A stretch of 64,000 nt of DNA, taken from positions 62,001 to 126,000 of the forward strand of contig JAWKRB010000006.1 in the NCBI GenBank assembly GCA_041389885.1, read 5' to 3'. The notes below the pieces were generated by a model. The model ran no database searches and had not been told where the DNA came from. It saw nothing but the letters and a program-made list of their open reading frames with translations. Numbering within the stretch: position 1 is the stretch's first letter; each line of letters starts with the position of its first letter. This document shows positions 50,504 to 59,931 of the stretch, piece by piece. The position numbers and the translations under genes are program-made. Origin of the DNA: JAWKRB01 sp041389885. GTDB lineage: Bacteria > Myxococcota_A > Polyangia > Polyangiales > Ga0077539.

Positions 50504-53029
50504 CTAGCGCCCCGCCGCCGCGGGGGCCGCGATGGGCGTGGGCGTGGTGAGCAGCGGCGAGCCGAGCACCGCGGGGGCGAGGACCGAGGACGGCGCCGCG
50601 GCGGGGGCCGAGGAGGGCGCGCCGCTGCTGCTCTCTTCGGACGGGAGGTCGATGGCCTCGGAGGGCACGTGCGGCGGCGGCGTTCGGGGTCGGGTGGCCG
50701 ACTCGAACTCGGCGCGGGCGCGCAGGTCGCGGATCGACTGACGTATCTCTTCGACCAGCCCGTTGGTGCGCGTGTAGTCCCGCGGGGCCTCGTACTCGGC
50801 CTGGTCCGAGAACACGAAGTACCGGTCGAGGAACTCCTGCCGCTCGCGCATCTTGCGCTCGAAGATCCGCCGCAGGTCGCTCTGGTCGCGGATCACGTAC
50901 GGCGTGAGGAAGAGCAGCAGGTTCGAGCGCTGCTGCGTGCGCGTCGTGCGGCGAAACAGCGCGCCCAGGATCGGGATGTCGCCGAGGATCGGCACGCGCT
51001 CCTCGCTCTGCGTGTCGGCCGTGCGGATGAGCCCGCCGATGACCACGGTGTTCTGGTCCTGCACCACCGCGACGGTCTTCGCCGTGCGTCGGTTGATGGT
51101 CACGGCGCCGAGCTGACCGCCCGAGCTCGCGCCCACCTCGGAGATCTCCTCGTCGATCTCCAGGCGCACCTCGTCCGAGTCGTTCACGTGGGGCGTGATG
51201 CGAATCTTCGTGCCGACGTCCTGGCGAGGGGCCGCGAAGCCGCCGCCGAGGCCCAGGCCCGCGAGGCCCGCGAGGCCCGCGGTCGCCGACGACCCGCCCG
51301 CCAGCGCCGCGACGTTGCCGATGCCGCCCACGTTCGTCTGCAGCGGCACGTTCTGCCCGACGTTGATGTCGGCCGGCGAGTTGTCGGTCGCGAGGATGTG
51401 CGGCGTCGAGAGCACGTTGGCGTCGCCGCTCGACGCGAGCGCGTTGAGGGTGACGCCGAAGGACGGGAGCGAGATCCCCACGCCCGGCAGCAGGTTCTGC
51501 GAGCCCGCGAGCTGCGGCCCGCGCACGCCGAGGGCGAGCCCCGAGAGGGAGTCCTGCCCCAGCAGGATGCTGTTGAGCGCGTTGAACCCGCCGATGGCGA
51601 CGCCGTTGTTCCCGGTGCTGTCGAGGGGCAGGGCGCCGTGAAAATTCAAGCCCAGGGTGTTCGAGCGGTTCACCGACAGCTCCATCACCACGGCCTCGAT
51701 GAACACCTGCCGCCGGGCCCGGTCGAGCTCGTCGATCACCCTCCGGAGGCTCACGTAGTCCCGCGGCGACGACGTGATGATGAGCGCGTTGCTGGGCTTG
51801 TCGGCGCTGATGCGCACGGGGCCCTCGAACACCGCGTTGGTGCCCCGGCTGGCCTGCCCCGCCGCGGTGCCGCCCGTGCGGCCGCCGTTGGCGACGGCGT
51901 TGAGGGTTGTCGCGACCTCGTCGGCCGTGGCGTGCTGCAGCCGGAGCACCCGCACCTGGCCCTCGCCTTCGATGGACGTGTCGAGGCGGCGCATGAGCTC
52001 GAGCACGCGGAGGTACATCCGCTGAGACGCGATGATCACCAGAGAGTTCGTGCGGTCATCGGGGAGGATGCGCGAGACGCTGCCCGCGGTGTTCCCGGCG
52101 GGGGCGCCCGCCGCGGGGCGAGGCGTGCCCGCGCGCCCCGAGAGGATCTCGGTGAGCCTCGTGGCGAGCTCGCTCGCGAGGGCGTGGTGCACGGGCTCGA
52201 CCCAGATCTGCTCGCCCACGCTCGGCACGTCGATCTCGCCGAGGATCTGCACCATGCGACGTATGCCCGCCGCGGTGTCGGTGATGATCAGCGCGTTCGT
52301 CGCCGCGTGCGGGGTGATGTCGCCGTCGCGAGACTTGAAGTGACCCAGCACCGTCGCGGCCTCGTCGGTCGCGATGTTCGCGAGGCGAACGATGCGGGTG
52401 ATGTACCGGTCGCCCGTGGGCGTCGAGTCGCCCGGCCCGTAGGTGGGCACGGGCTGCGTCGCGATGCCCGCGCTCTCCTCGATCTTGAGGTAGCGACCCG
52501 CGGGGACCACGGTCATCCCGTTCACCTGCAGCACCGAGACGAAGGCCTGGTAGGCCTCGCCCGGCGTCACCTTCGTGGGCGAGTAGATGGTGGTCTTGAT
52601 CGACCGCACCTTGCCCGGAATGATGAAGCGGCGGCCGGTGATGTTGCCGATCGCCCGCACGAGGTCGGGGAGGTCGGCGTCCTGGAGGTTGAAGGTGATC
52701 CGCGCGCCGGGCGGCAGCGCCCGAAACTCGATGCCAGGATCGAAGTCGTGGATGTTCGCACCGTTGCCAGCGGCCTCGGCCACCGACCCGATGGTGGGCG
52801 TCGTCACCCGCTGCCCCGGCGCGTTCCCCGCGGCCGTGGGCGCGGCGGGCGCGGCGGCCGTCGGCGGCCTCGCGGCCACCGGCGGGATCGTCGGCGCGGC
52901 GCCGATGGCGGTGGGGTTGATCGCCCGACGCCTCGCAGGCTGCGCCCACGTGACCAGGGGCAGCAGGAGCGTCGCGAGCGCGAGGGCCGCGCTGAGGATC
53001 TTGGAAGGCGGTGTATTCCGTGCGGTCAT
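50504..53029 (-). CDS. gspD: Type II secretion secretin GspD
   Basis: An 841-residue outer-membrane secretin. A signal peptide (LSAALALATLLLPLVTWAQ) and an Ala/Pro-rich linker are followed by N0-N3 ring domains (ITFNLQDADLPDLVRAIGNITGR, IRRMVQILGEIDVPS, LRLQHATADEVATTLNAVA) and the C-domain (VFIEAVVMELSVNRS, VLSTPHILATDNSPADINVGQNVPL, VPILGDIPILGALFRR, LLLFLTPYVIRD). The tail is Pro/Ala/Ser-rich. It forms the exit channel. gspE follows after 21 bp. Confidence 0.96.
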   Translation of the reverse strand: MTARNTPPSKILSAALALATLLLPLVTWAQPARRRAINPTAIGAAPTIPPVAARPPTAAAPAAPTAAGNAPGQRVTTPTIGSVAEAAGNGANIHDFDPGIEFRALPPGARITFNLQDADLPDLVRAIGNITGRRFIIPGKVRSIKTTIYSPTKVTPGEAYQAFVSVLQVNGMTVVPAGRYLKIEESAGIATQPVPTYGPGDSTPTGDRYITRIVRLANIATDEAATVLGHFKSRDGDITPHAATNALIITDTAAGIRRMVQILGEIDVPSVGEQIWVEPVHHALASELATRLTEILSGRAGTPRPAAGAPAGNTAGSVSRILPDDRTNSLVIIASQRMYLRVLELMRRLDTSIEGEGQVRVLRLQHATADEVATTLNAVANGGRTGGTAAGQASRGTNAVFEGPVRISADKPSNALIITSSPRDYVSLRRVIDELDRARRQVFIEAVVMELSVNRSNTLGLNFHGALPLDSTGNNGVAIGGFNALNSILLGQDSLSGLALGVRGPQLAGSQNLLPGVGISLPSFGVTLNALASSGDANVLSTPHILATDNSPADINVGQNVPLQTNVGGIGNVAALAGGSSATAGLAGLAGLGLGGGFAAPRQDVGTKIRITPHVNDSDEVRLEIDEEISEVGASSGGQLGAVTINRRTAKTVAVVQDQNTVVIGGLIRTADTQSEERVPILGDIPILGALFRRTTRTQQRSNLLLFLTPYVIRDQSDLRRIFERKMRERQEFLDRYFVFSDQAEYEAPRDYTRTNGLVEEIRQSIRDLRARAEFESATRPRTPPPHVPSEAIDLPSEESSSGAPSSAPAAAPSSVLAPAVLGSPLLTTPTPIAAPAAAGR

Positions 53030-53034
53030 GCGGC

Positions 53035-54132
53035 TCAACGGATGTGAAAGTCGATGTTCACCGGCTGACCGTTGCGGGTCACCGAGATCTGCAGGTTGTC
53101 GCTCGTGCGCAGGCGGGAGTAGGCCTCGAGCGCGCGGTCGGGTGAGGCGATGTCGAGGCCGTTGATGCGGTTCAACACGTCGCCGTTGCTCAGCCCCAGG
53201 CGGCCGAGCAGCGAGTTGCCGCGCACGCCGAAGAGCTGAACGCCGATCACGCGGCCGCCCTCCTCTCGCGGCATGATGCGCGTCGTGCGCATGAGCTCGG
53301 CCTGGTTCTCGAGGATGCGATCCACCGCCGACCTCGGGATGTTGAACTCGTTCGGCCCCACCCGCTGGATCTGATCGAAGACCGCTCCGAGGGCGCCTCC
53401 CGGAGCGGGCCCCGCGGGGGCGGGCGCCGCGACCGCGACCGGCGCCGGGGGGGCGGCGGCGCGCTCGGGCATGCGCTGCGCGAGAAAGCACCGCGGGCCG
53501 CCCCCGGGGGGGCGGAGCAGCACGTACGCGCCGATGTAGCTGTCGGGCAGGTCGGGGTTCGGCGGGCACTGGGCGATGATCCCGACGCTCCGGCCGTCGA
53601 TGGTGTGGCCGAGGCGGTAGGGCATGGCCGCGCCGCTGCCGGTCGGCTGCACGAACACGAAGGACCACAGCATGTCTTCGCTCACCACCGCGCCGACGAG
53701 CTTCGCCTGCGTCTCGCAGGGGAGCGGGTGCGGCGCGCCCTGCCGCGTCGCGAGGAGCGGGTCACAGGCCGCCGGCGGGAGGATCACCTCGTTGTCGGGC
53801 GCCTCGGCGCCGCCGTCGGAGACCGTCGCGTCGGGGTCGCCGGCGTCGCAGTCGAGGCAACCCGCGTCGGAGTCGAACACGTTCCGGTGCACGATCGCCG
53901 TGCGGTCTCGCACGTGGAGGTTCTGCACCTCCGGGGCGATCGTGCGGGCCCGCGCCGCGGCGTTGGGCAGCGGGCGCGCGAGGGAGTCGGTGTCGGCGGC
54001 GAAGAGGCTCGCGGCGAAGAGGTCGTTGGTGCCGCGCGCGGCGAAGAACGCGCACGGGACCAGCGCCGCGAGGGTCACCACCCACGCGTGTCGCCGCAGA
54101 ACGTTCTCAAGCTTTGCCAGGATGCTTCGCAT
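53035..54132 (-). CDS. gspC: Type II secretion protein GspC
   Basis: A 365-residue inner-membrane protein that links the platform to the secretin. One N-terminal helix (VVTLAALVPCAFFAARG) is followed by the HR domain (AKLVGAVVSEDMLWSFVFVQ) and a C-terminal PDZ domain (VQLFGVRGNSLLGRLGLSNGDVLNRINGLDI). An Asp-rich Cys insert (SDAGCLDCDAGDPDATVSDGG) stands in front of the HR domain. It is the first gene of the T2SS operon and is 5 bp before gspD. Confidence 0.92.
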   Translation of the reverse strand: MRSILAKLENVLRRHAWVVTLAALVPCAFFAARGTNDLFAASLFAADTDSLARPLPNAAARARTIAPEVQNLHVRDRTAIVHRNVFDSDAGCLDCDAGDPDATVSDGGAEAPDNEVILPPAACDPLLATRQGAPHPLPCETQAKLVGAVVSEDMLWSFVFVQPTGSGAAMPYRLGHTIDGRSVGIIAQCPPNPDLPDSYIGAYVLLRPPGGGPRCFLAQRMPERAAAPPAPVAVAAPAPAGPAPGGALGAVFDQIQRVGPNEFNIPRSAVDRILENQAELMRTTRIMPREEGGRVIGVQLFGVRGNSLLGRLGLSNGDVLNRINGLDIASPDRALEAYSRLRTSDNLQISVTRNGQPVNIDFHIR

Positions 54133-54315
54133 GCCTCTCCGCTCCCTATCGCAGCCCCCGTGCCACCGCCGGCCGGGGCGGCCGAACGCTCAGTTTCTTG
54201 GCGCTCTGGGGGAGTCGCCCGCCGCCGCCGCTGCCGAACTGGCAGCCCGGCGACCCGAGGAGCCCGACGGGCCGTGCCATTTTGGCAACGCGCCCGAGGG
54301 GCCCCGAGGCGTGGA

Positions 54316-55077
54316 TCAATTCCGCGACTCGAACACGCAGGAGTGCGTCGTGCCGCAGCGCAGGCCGTTGCGGCAGTCGTTGTTCGTCTGGCACGGCTCG
54401 CCCAGGTCGGCGGTGCCGCGCGTCGGCGTCGCAGGACGCCCCGCGTCGCGCCCCGCCGAGGGGCCGGTCATCGCCCCGCAGGTGACCGGCGGCGCCTGAC
54501 CGGGGAGCACCGGCGCGGGGTGCGAGCGGCGCTCGACGATCGCGACCTGGACCGGCCGGATGTCGGTGCCCGCGCTGCCGTTCGGCGCGCCCGACGAGTC
54601 GATCGACTGGATGTAGTACTCGATGCGCGGCGGAAAGATGTCGTCGCAGGGGATCAGCGCGCCGTAGCCGTTCGGCATGCGAAACTGCTGCCCCATCGGC
54701 TGCATCCGGAGCTCGGTGAAGCGACGGGCGCCGACGCCACGGTAGAACACCGAGACGTGATCGATGGGCGCGCTGCTGCGCACCTGCGCGAACACCGGCA
54801 CGCCCGTGCGCGCGAGCTGCTCGGGCACGGGGAAATGAATCAGCGTGCCCTGGCCCAGCTGACGCATGGGCCAGGTGACGTCCGAGGTCGTCGCGTCGAC
54901 GCCCCCGTCAGACGGCGCGGCGTCGGCGGGCGCGGAGGCGTCGGCGCTGGCGTCCATCGACGCGCCCGCGTCGGCCGCGGTCGGCGATCGACGGTTGTTG
55001 CCGCGAGGCTGCGCGACGACGGCGGTGGCCGAACCTACCAGGAGGACCACGAAAATGGCTGATACAGACCGGCGCAT
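54316..55077 (-). CDS. Secreted Cys-containing protein, unknown function
   Basis: A 253-residue exported protein (signal IFVVLLVGSATAVVAQ). It has an Asp/Ala-rich linker and a domain with IDHVSVFYRGVGARRFTELRMQ...YIQSIDSSG, an Ig-like/fibronectin-like strand pattern. The end is a small Cys-rich motif (LGEPCQTNNDCRNGLRCGTTHSC), like the six-Cys 'DNDC' repeats common in myxobacterial secreted proteins. It precedes the T2SS operon in the same direction by 183 bp, so it may be a secretion substrate or accessory. Confidence 0.82.
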   Translation of the reverse strand: MRRSVSAIFVVLLVGSATAVVAQPRGNNRRSPTAADAGASMDASADASAPADAAPSDGGVDATTSDVTWPMRQLGQGTLIHFPVPEQLARTGVPVFAQVRSSAPIDHVSVFYRGVGARRFTELRMQPMGQQFRMPNGYGALIPCDDIFPPRIEYYIQSIDSSGAPNGSAGTDIRPVQVAIVERRSHPAPVLPGQAPPVTCGAMTGPSAGRDAGRPATPTRGTADLGEPCQTNNDCRNGLRCGTTHSCVFESRN

Positions 55078-55179
55078 GGGGGCCGGACACTCCTGCAAGC
55101 GGGGCCTCAACGTCAAGGGGTGCCAGCCCTGCGCGGCCGAGATGGTTGACCCCGCGCGCGCCCGCGCTTCAATGACGCG

Positions 55180-55812
55180 GTGACGCAGAAGCCGCCTCGC
55201 CTGGTGTGGTCCCCGGGTCGCTTTCACCCCGCGGTGATGCTCCCCGACCCCTGCGAGGTCTTCGACCTCACCCGCGGCTACGACCCCGAGCGCGCCCGCG
55301 CGTCGCGCTGGGGCATCGGTCGATACGACGAGCGCCGCCCCGGGATGTACACCGGGGCCCTCTTCGACGAAGGCGCCCGTGACCTCCACGTCGGCGTCGA
55401 CCTCGCCGCCCCGGTGGGGGTGGCCGTGCACGCGTTCGCGGACGGGGTCGTTCACCGCTTCGGCGTGAACCCCGCGCCGGGCGACTACGGGTTCACCGTG
55501 ATCACCGCCCATGTCTATGAAGGGCGCGCGCTCTACGCGCTGCACGGGCACCTCTCGGCCCGCTCGATCGAGGGCCTCGTCGAGGGCCGCCGGCTCTCCC
55601 AGGGCGAGGTGTTCGCGTGGATCGGTGACCGCCACGAGAACGGGGGGTGGAACCCGCACCTGCATTTTCAGCTCTCCTGGGAGCGCCCCGAGACCCACGA
55701 CCTCCCCGGCGTCGTGCGGTACCGCGACCGGGCCGAGGCGCTGGCTCGCTTCCCCGACCCCCGAGGGGTGCTGGGGCCGATCTACCCTGATCAGGAAGTC
55801 GCTGGCGCATGA
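55180..55812 (+). CDS. M23-family (LytM) metallopeptidase-like protein
   Basis: A 210-residue protein with an M23 zinc-peptidase domain. The metal ligands appear as His and Asp in DLHVGVDLAAPVG, and the catalytic HxH in NPHLHFQLSW; HGHLS supplies another conserved His. No signal peptide is visible, which is odd for a cell-wall endopeptidase. It starts at GTG and its stop overlaps the MopE-like gene (ATGA). Confidence 0.88.
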   Translation: MTQKPPRLVWSPGRFHPAVMLPDPCEVFDLTRGYDPERARASRWGIGRYDERRPGMYTGALFDEGARDLHVGVDLAAPVGVAVHAFADGVVHRFGVNPAPGDYGFTVITAHVYEGRALYALHGHLSARSIEGLVEGRRLSQGEVFAWIGDRHENGGWNPHLHFQLSWERPETHDLPGVVRYRDRAEALARFPDPRGVLGPIYPDQEVAGA

Positions 55813-57386
55813 CGAGGGCGCCCGGGCTCCGTATGCTGCCGATGGTGCGCGGATTCTTGCTGGTGATGCTCGCCCTGACGTGCGGGGCGTGCGGTGGAGA
55901 GCGGCGGCCTGGGGCGATCTCGACCGACGCCTCGTTCGCGGACCTGGGCGCGCGCCCCGACGCGGCACGGCTCGACGTGGTCCCGGTCGACCCCTGCGCC
56001 CCCCCCGCGTGCGGCCCCGTCGAGCGGTGCGGCGTCGGAGCCGACGGCGGCCCCGCCAGCGGGAACGGCGTCGACGACGACTGCGACGGCTTCGTCGACG
56101 AGGGCTGCGCCTGCGTGCCCGGCGAGAGCCGCCCCTGCTTCAACGGACCCCCCGACCGCCGAGGCGTGGGCGCCTGCCGCGACGGCGTCGCCCGGTGCAC
56201 CGAGCTCGCGGCCTGGGTCGGCGGCGAGTGCCGAGGCGCGACGCTGCCCAGCGCCGAGGTCTGCAACGGGATGGACGACGACTGCGATGGCGCGCCCGAC
56301 AACGGGCTCACCGCGTGCGCCACCACCCTGCGCTGTCCGACGAGCTTCGGCGTCGCTCCCCTCGCGGAGTTTCGCCTCGACGGCGCCACCGTCGACCCCA
56401 TGGCCCAGCGCTTCGCGTGGCAGGTGTCGTGCCCCGAGGGGGTGTCTCCCTGCCCGGCCCCCGTCGACCCGAGCGCGTCGGTGCTGCGCGTGAGCTTCCC
56501 GCGCGCGGGGATCTACCCCGTGACCCTGCGGCTCCAGCGCTCGGGCCGGGAAGAGAGCTGCACCTTTCCCGTGTACGTGCAGGGCAGGGGCCTTCGCGTA
56601 GAGCTCGACTGGGACCGCAAGGGAGGCATCGGCGCGCCGGGCGTCGACATGGACCTCCACGTGGCGCCCATCGACGCCCGGAGGGTCGAGAGCTACCGCT
56701 GGTTCACGCCGGATGACTGCTATTTTCAGACCTGCAAGGCCCCCGGCGGCACCGTGCGATGGAGCGTCGACGACGCCGACACGCGCTTCGCCCCCAGCGC
56801 GACGGCCGAGGGCTGCGCGACGTCGCCGCCCCCGTGGGGCGCGATGTGGGCGGCGTCGGGGCGCTGCTGGAACCCCAGACTCGACGTCGACAACATCGAG
56901 TGCGACCCCTCGCTCACCGACGCGCAGAGCCCGAGCTACTGCTTCCCCGAGAACGCCGCGGTCGACGACCCCGCCTCCGACGTGACCTTTCGGCTCATGG
57001 TGAATTTCTACCGGGATCACGGCACCTGCGCCGACGGCGACGCGTCGAACGACGTGGTGCACCCGACGGTGGCGATCCACTGCGGCGGGGTGACGCGCGC
57101 CGTGCTCGGAGACGTCGACGACGGGCAGGTCCCCATGCGGTGCCAGGACAACCCTTCGCGAGGCTCGGCGAACTGGTCCTGGCTGGTCGCCGACGTGCGC
57201 TTCACCGACAACGCGTGCGGGGTGCGAGACTGCGCGGTGCGCCCGCTGCGGGCCGCGCAGGGGCGCTTCACGGCCTGCGCCGCCGCCACCGAGGTCGACG
57301 ACGTGTGCGTCGACCCAGGAGGGAGGGTCTTCGTGCGCAACGCCGGGTCGAGGCCTGTCGACAGCGAGATCGCAGAATCCCGCTGA
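55809..57386 (+). CDS. MopE-like Cys-rich lipoprotein
   Basis: A 525-residue exported protein, probably a lipoprotein (LALTCGACGG). Two MopE/PF11617-type putative metal-binding repeats are visible: NGVDDDCDGFVDEGC and NGMDDDCDGAPDNG. A beta-rich part follows (AGIYPVTLRLQRSGREESCTFPVYV), then VDMDLHVAP. In MopE-type proteins such DDDCDG loops bind calcium. It is translationally coupled to the M23 gene. Cell-surface location is expected. Confidence 0.87.
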   Translation: MTRAPGLRMLPMVRGFLLVMLALTCGACGGERRPGAISTDASFADLGARPDAARLDVVPVDPCAPPACGPVERCGVGADGGPASGNGVDDDCDGFVDEGCACVPGESRPCFNGPPDRRGVGACRDGVARCTELAAWVGGECRGATLPSAEVCNGMDDDCDGAPDNGLTACATTLRCPTSFGVAPLAEFRLDGATVDPMAQRFAWQVSCPEGVSPCPAPVDPSASVLRVSFPRAGIYPVTLRLQRSGREESCTFPVYVQGRGLRVELDWDRKGGIGAPGVDMDLHVAPIDARRVESYRWFTPDDCYFQTCKAPGGTVRWSVDDADTRFAPSATAEGCATSPPPWGAMWAASGRCWNPRLDVDNIECDPSLTDAQSPSYCFPENAAVDDPASDVTFRLMVNFYRDHGTCADGDASNDVVHPTVAIHCGGVTRAVLGDVDDGQVPMRCQDNPSRGSANWSWLVADVRFTDNACGVRDCAVRPLRAAQGRFTACAAATEVDDVCVDPGGRVFVRNAGSRPVDSEIAESR

Positions 57387-57442
57387 GGCGCCCGCGCGCC
57401 GCGTTGCGCGTGGAGTCGAGAGTCTGTTAGCGATTTGGGGAC

Positions 57443-58972
57443 GTGTCAGTCGCTCGTCTCACCCCGAGACCCGGCCGTCGACGCACCGGCTCCACGGCGG
57501 ATCGGAGGGAGAGAAAGTCCTCCGCCGACCTGAAGCCGGGAGACGTCCGCGCGCTAGGCAAGGCATTCGACGCCCTGATCCGATCGATCAGGATGCAGGG
57601 CCACGCCGTGCCCGGCGCCGCCGAGCGCGCCCACGCCGTGTGGAGCGTGATCCCCGGCGCGGCGCTGGAGATCGCCGCCACGAAGGTCAGCGTGCGCGGT
57701 CAGGCCGCGCTCGAGGCGAGCGAGAGCGACGGCCGCTGGCTGCTCCCCGCGTTCATGTCGGGCCTGCGCCTCGTCAAGCCCAAGGTCGAGATGAGCGCGG
57801 AGGACCTGCAGCTCCTCGCCGACGCCCTCGCGCGGCTCGAGAGCGACGTCGAGTCCATCGGGCGGTTCCGCGACTGGCTCTGGAGCGGCGCCGCCACCGG
57901 CTTCGACGTCGAGCTCCAGCACAGCTTCATGGAGGTGCTCGACGACGCGCCCGTGGACGCCCCCACGGACGGCGGGATCTACGAGCCCGCGCAGGCGGTC
58001 TCGGCCGTGCGCACCGAGGTCATGCGCGCGATCTCCGAGCAGGCCGTCGCGATCTCGGCGCGGGTGCTCGCCGAGGCCGCGGCCCGCGACGAGGTCGCCC
58101 TGCCCCTGGGCAACGCGGCGCCGTCGGTGGGCAGCGCGCGCTTCGCGATCCCGCCCACCGAGGTCGCCGAGATTCGCGCGGACTGCGAGGACCGACGGCG
58201 CTGGGCCCTCGACGAGACGCTGCTGCTGCTCGCGCATCGCCAGCTCTACGAGGGCGCCCGCCCCGAGCGCATCGCGAGCGCCGTGATCTCGCTGGTCGAG
58301 GACGACGCGCACCACGCCGCCGCGAGCCTCACCGACTCGCTCACCCACCTCGCGCGGCGCAGCGCGCCCTTCGTGCGAGACGTGCTGCGCGCCCTCGATC
58401 GGGAGACCTTCGGCGACGCGCTCGCCGCCGCGCTGCTCAAAGACGTGCGCAACGCCGCGCGCTACGCCGAGGCGCTCCTCGTGATGGGCCCCACGAACTC
58501 GGCGAGGATGACCGCGAAGCTCCTCGAGGCCGCCGCCCGCGACCCCGCGTGGTTCGACGCCCTCGCGTCGATGATGAACGCCTCCGGGGGGCGGCTCACG
58601 CCGATCCTCCTCGACCGCGCCGAGGCGCCCAGCGGGGCGGAGGTCGGGGTGCTCGTGCAGCTCATCGGCGACGAGGCCGTCGACGCGCTCTTCGAGCGAG
58701 CCCGGGCCGACGCCGACCGCTGGGTGGGGCTCGCCTTCGGCGCGCTCTGCCGCGCCGCGGTGGAGCGGGGCAGGGGCCACGCCCTCCTCGTGCCCTTCGT
58801 GCGCGATCGCGGCCTCTCCGTCGCCGCGCGCCTCGAGGCGCTCGAGATCGGGCAGGGCGACGAGGGGCTCGCCGAGGAGCTCCTCGCGTGGAAGGCCACC
58901 GAGCTCCTCGACGCCCCCGCCATGCGAGAGCGCCTGAGGGCGCTGCGTGAGGAGCGGAGGGCGAGGCGTTGA
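57443..58972 (+). CDS. Helical-repeat protein of kinase cluster, unknown function
   Basis: A 509-residue soluble, Ala/Leu/Arg-rich protein with an unstructured basic N-terminus. It then shows many amphipathic helices reminiscent of HEAT/armadillo repeats (LLKDVRNAARYAEALLVMGPTNSARMTAKLLEAA, AVDALFERARADADRWVGLAFGALCRAAV). No catalytic motif is seen. The stop overlaps the next start (TTGA), and the Ser/Thr kinase follows, so it may serve as a scaffold in that signalling group. Confidence 0.75.
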   Translation: MSVARLTPRPGRRRTGSTADRRERKSSADLKPGDVRALGKAFDALIRSIRMQGHAVPGAAERAHAVWSVIPGAALEIAATKVSVRGQAALEASESDGRWLLPAFMSGLRLVKPKVEMSAEDLQLLADALARLESDVESIGRFRDWLWSGAATGFDVELQHSFMEVLDDAPVDAPTDGGIYEPAQAVSAVRTEVMRAISEQAVAISARVLAEAAARDEVALPLGNAAPSVGSARFAIPPTEVAEIRADCEDRRRWALDETLLLLAHRQLYEGARPERIASAVISLVEDDAHHAAASLTDSLTHLARRSAPFVRDVLRALDRETFGDALAAALLKDVRNAARYAEALLVMGPTNSARMTAKLLEAAARDPAWFDALASMMNASGGRLTPILLDRAEAPSGAEVGVLVQLIGDEAVDALFERARADADRWVGLAFGALCRAAVERGRGHALLVPFVRDRGLSVAARLEALEIGQGDEGLAEELLAWKATELLDAPAMRERLRALREERRARR

Positions 58973-59931
58973 CGCGCGACCCCAACGAGGTGGGCGAGCA
59001 GGCGAGGGCGATCGTCGAGCGCTTCTACATCCTGACGCGCAACGTCGCGGTGCACGGCGACACCCACCCCCTCGTGGGCCAGAACGCCGAGGCCCTCGCC
59101 GCCGCGATGGACGCCGCGGCGCCGCCCTACGCGCTGCAGTTCGTGGGCCAGGCGGTGTTCATCGACCGCGTGCTCGCGGTGCTCGACGCGCTGAATTTCT
59201 CTCGCTCGCTCAAGCTCGCGCGCTACCTCGCCGCGGTCGGCGTCAACGAGGTGGGCGTCGAGTACACGCCCTCGTCGCAGAACCTCATCGCCCTCGCGCG
59301 CGCGCTGCTCTCGCGGGACGGCGCGGCGCCCAGCGTCGACGGGCTGCACCTGCGCGAGATCCGAGGCGTGAGCGGCGGCGGGGGCTCGGGCGAGGTCATC
59401 GACCCCGAGCTCTTCGCGACGGCGCAGATGGTCCGCTCGCTCATCGAGAGCGAGGGCCTCGAGGCGAGCCTCGAAGGGGGCTGGTCATGGTCGTCTGGGA
59501 TCAGCGTGGTGCGCCGCGTCGAGCGCGCGCGCAACGTCGACCTCGCGGCGTGTCTGCGCTTCATCGAGTTCGCGCCGGGGCCGCGGAGCGTGCCCCGCCG
59601 GGCCCTCGGCGCGCTGGTCACCGTGCTCAGCCCCGCGGGTGGCCTCGCACGCGGCCTTCGCGCTCGGGCTCTATGGGCTCGCCGAGCGCGAGGGCGCGTC
59701 GTTCGTCGAGGCGGTCGAGACTACCCTGCCGAGGCTGATCGAGACGGCCATGGCCGGCGGCACCAGCCTCGACCCGCACCGGCAGCGGGTCTGCGCGCTG
59801 CTGCAGAGCGTGGTCGCCGCGCACGACGAACCCTCGCGGTGGAACCCCCTGGCCCGCTCGGTGGCCCTCGCCTACGACCTCGAGCGGCTGCGCTGCCCGC
59901 TCGGCCCGGAGTTCGACCTCTCTGCCCTTGA
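58969..59931 (+). CDS. N-terminal part of an apparently frameshifted gene
   Basis: Read straight, this gives 320 residues. Only the first about 222 look like protein (MTRDPNEVGEQARAIVERFYILTRNVAVHGDTHPLV to ALGALVTVLSP); after about 59636 the reading turns into Arg/Pro/Ala shadow. The next frame from 59639 continues sensibly (ASHAAFALGLYGLAE). A one-base change at the CCCGCGGGTGG run (59633-59643) would join both into one protein of about 404 residues. It starts with TTG overlapping the preceding stop. No family recognised. Confidence 0.6.
   Translation: MTRDPNEVGEQARAIVERFYILTRNVAVHGDTHPLVGQNAEALAAAMDAAAPPYALQFVGQAVFIDRVLAVLDALNFSRSLKLARYLAAVGVNEVGVEYTPSSQNLIALARALLSRDGAAPSVDGLHLREIRGVSGGGGSGEVIDPELFATAQMVRSLIESEGLEASLEGGWSWSSGISVVRRVERARNVDLAACLRFIEFAPGPRSVPRRALGALVTVLSPAGGLARGLRARALWARRARGRVVRRGGRDYPAEADRDGHGRRHQPRPAPAAGLRAAAERGRRARRTLAVEPPGPLGGPRLRPRAAALPARPGVRPLCP

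Noticed and set aside
48743..53047. A 1434-codon plus-strand reading frame opposite gspE and gspD
   Set aside because: Arg/His/Glu/Val-rich antisense shadow of two clear T2SS genes. No domain and no ribosome binding site.
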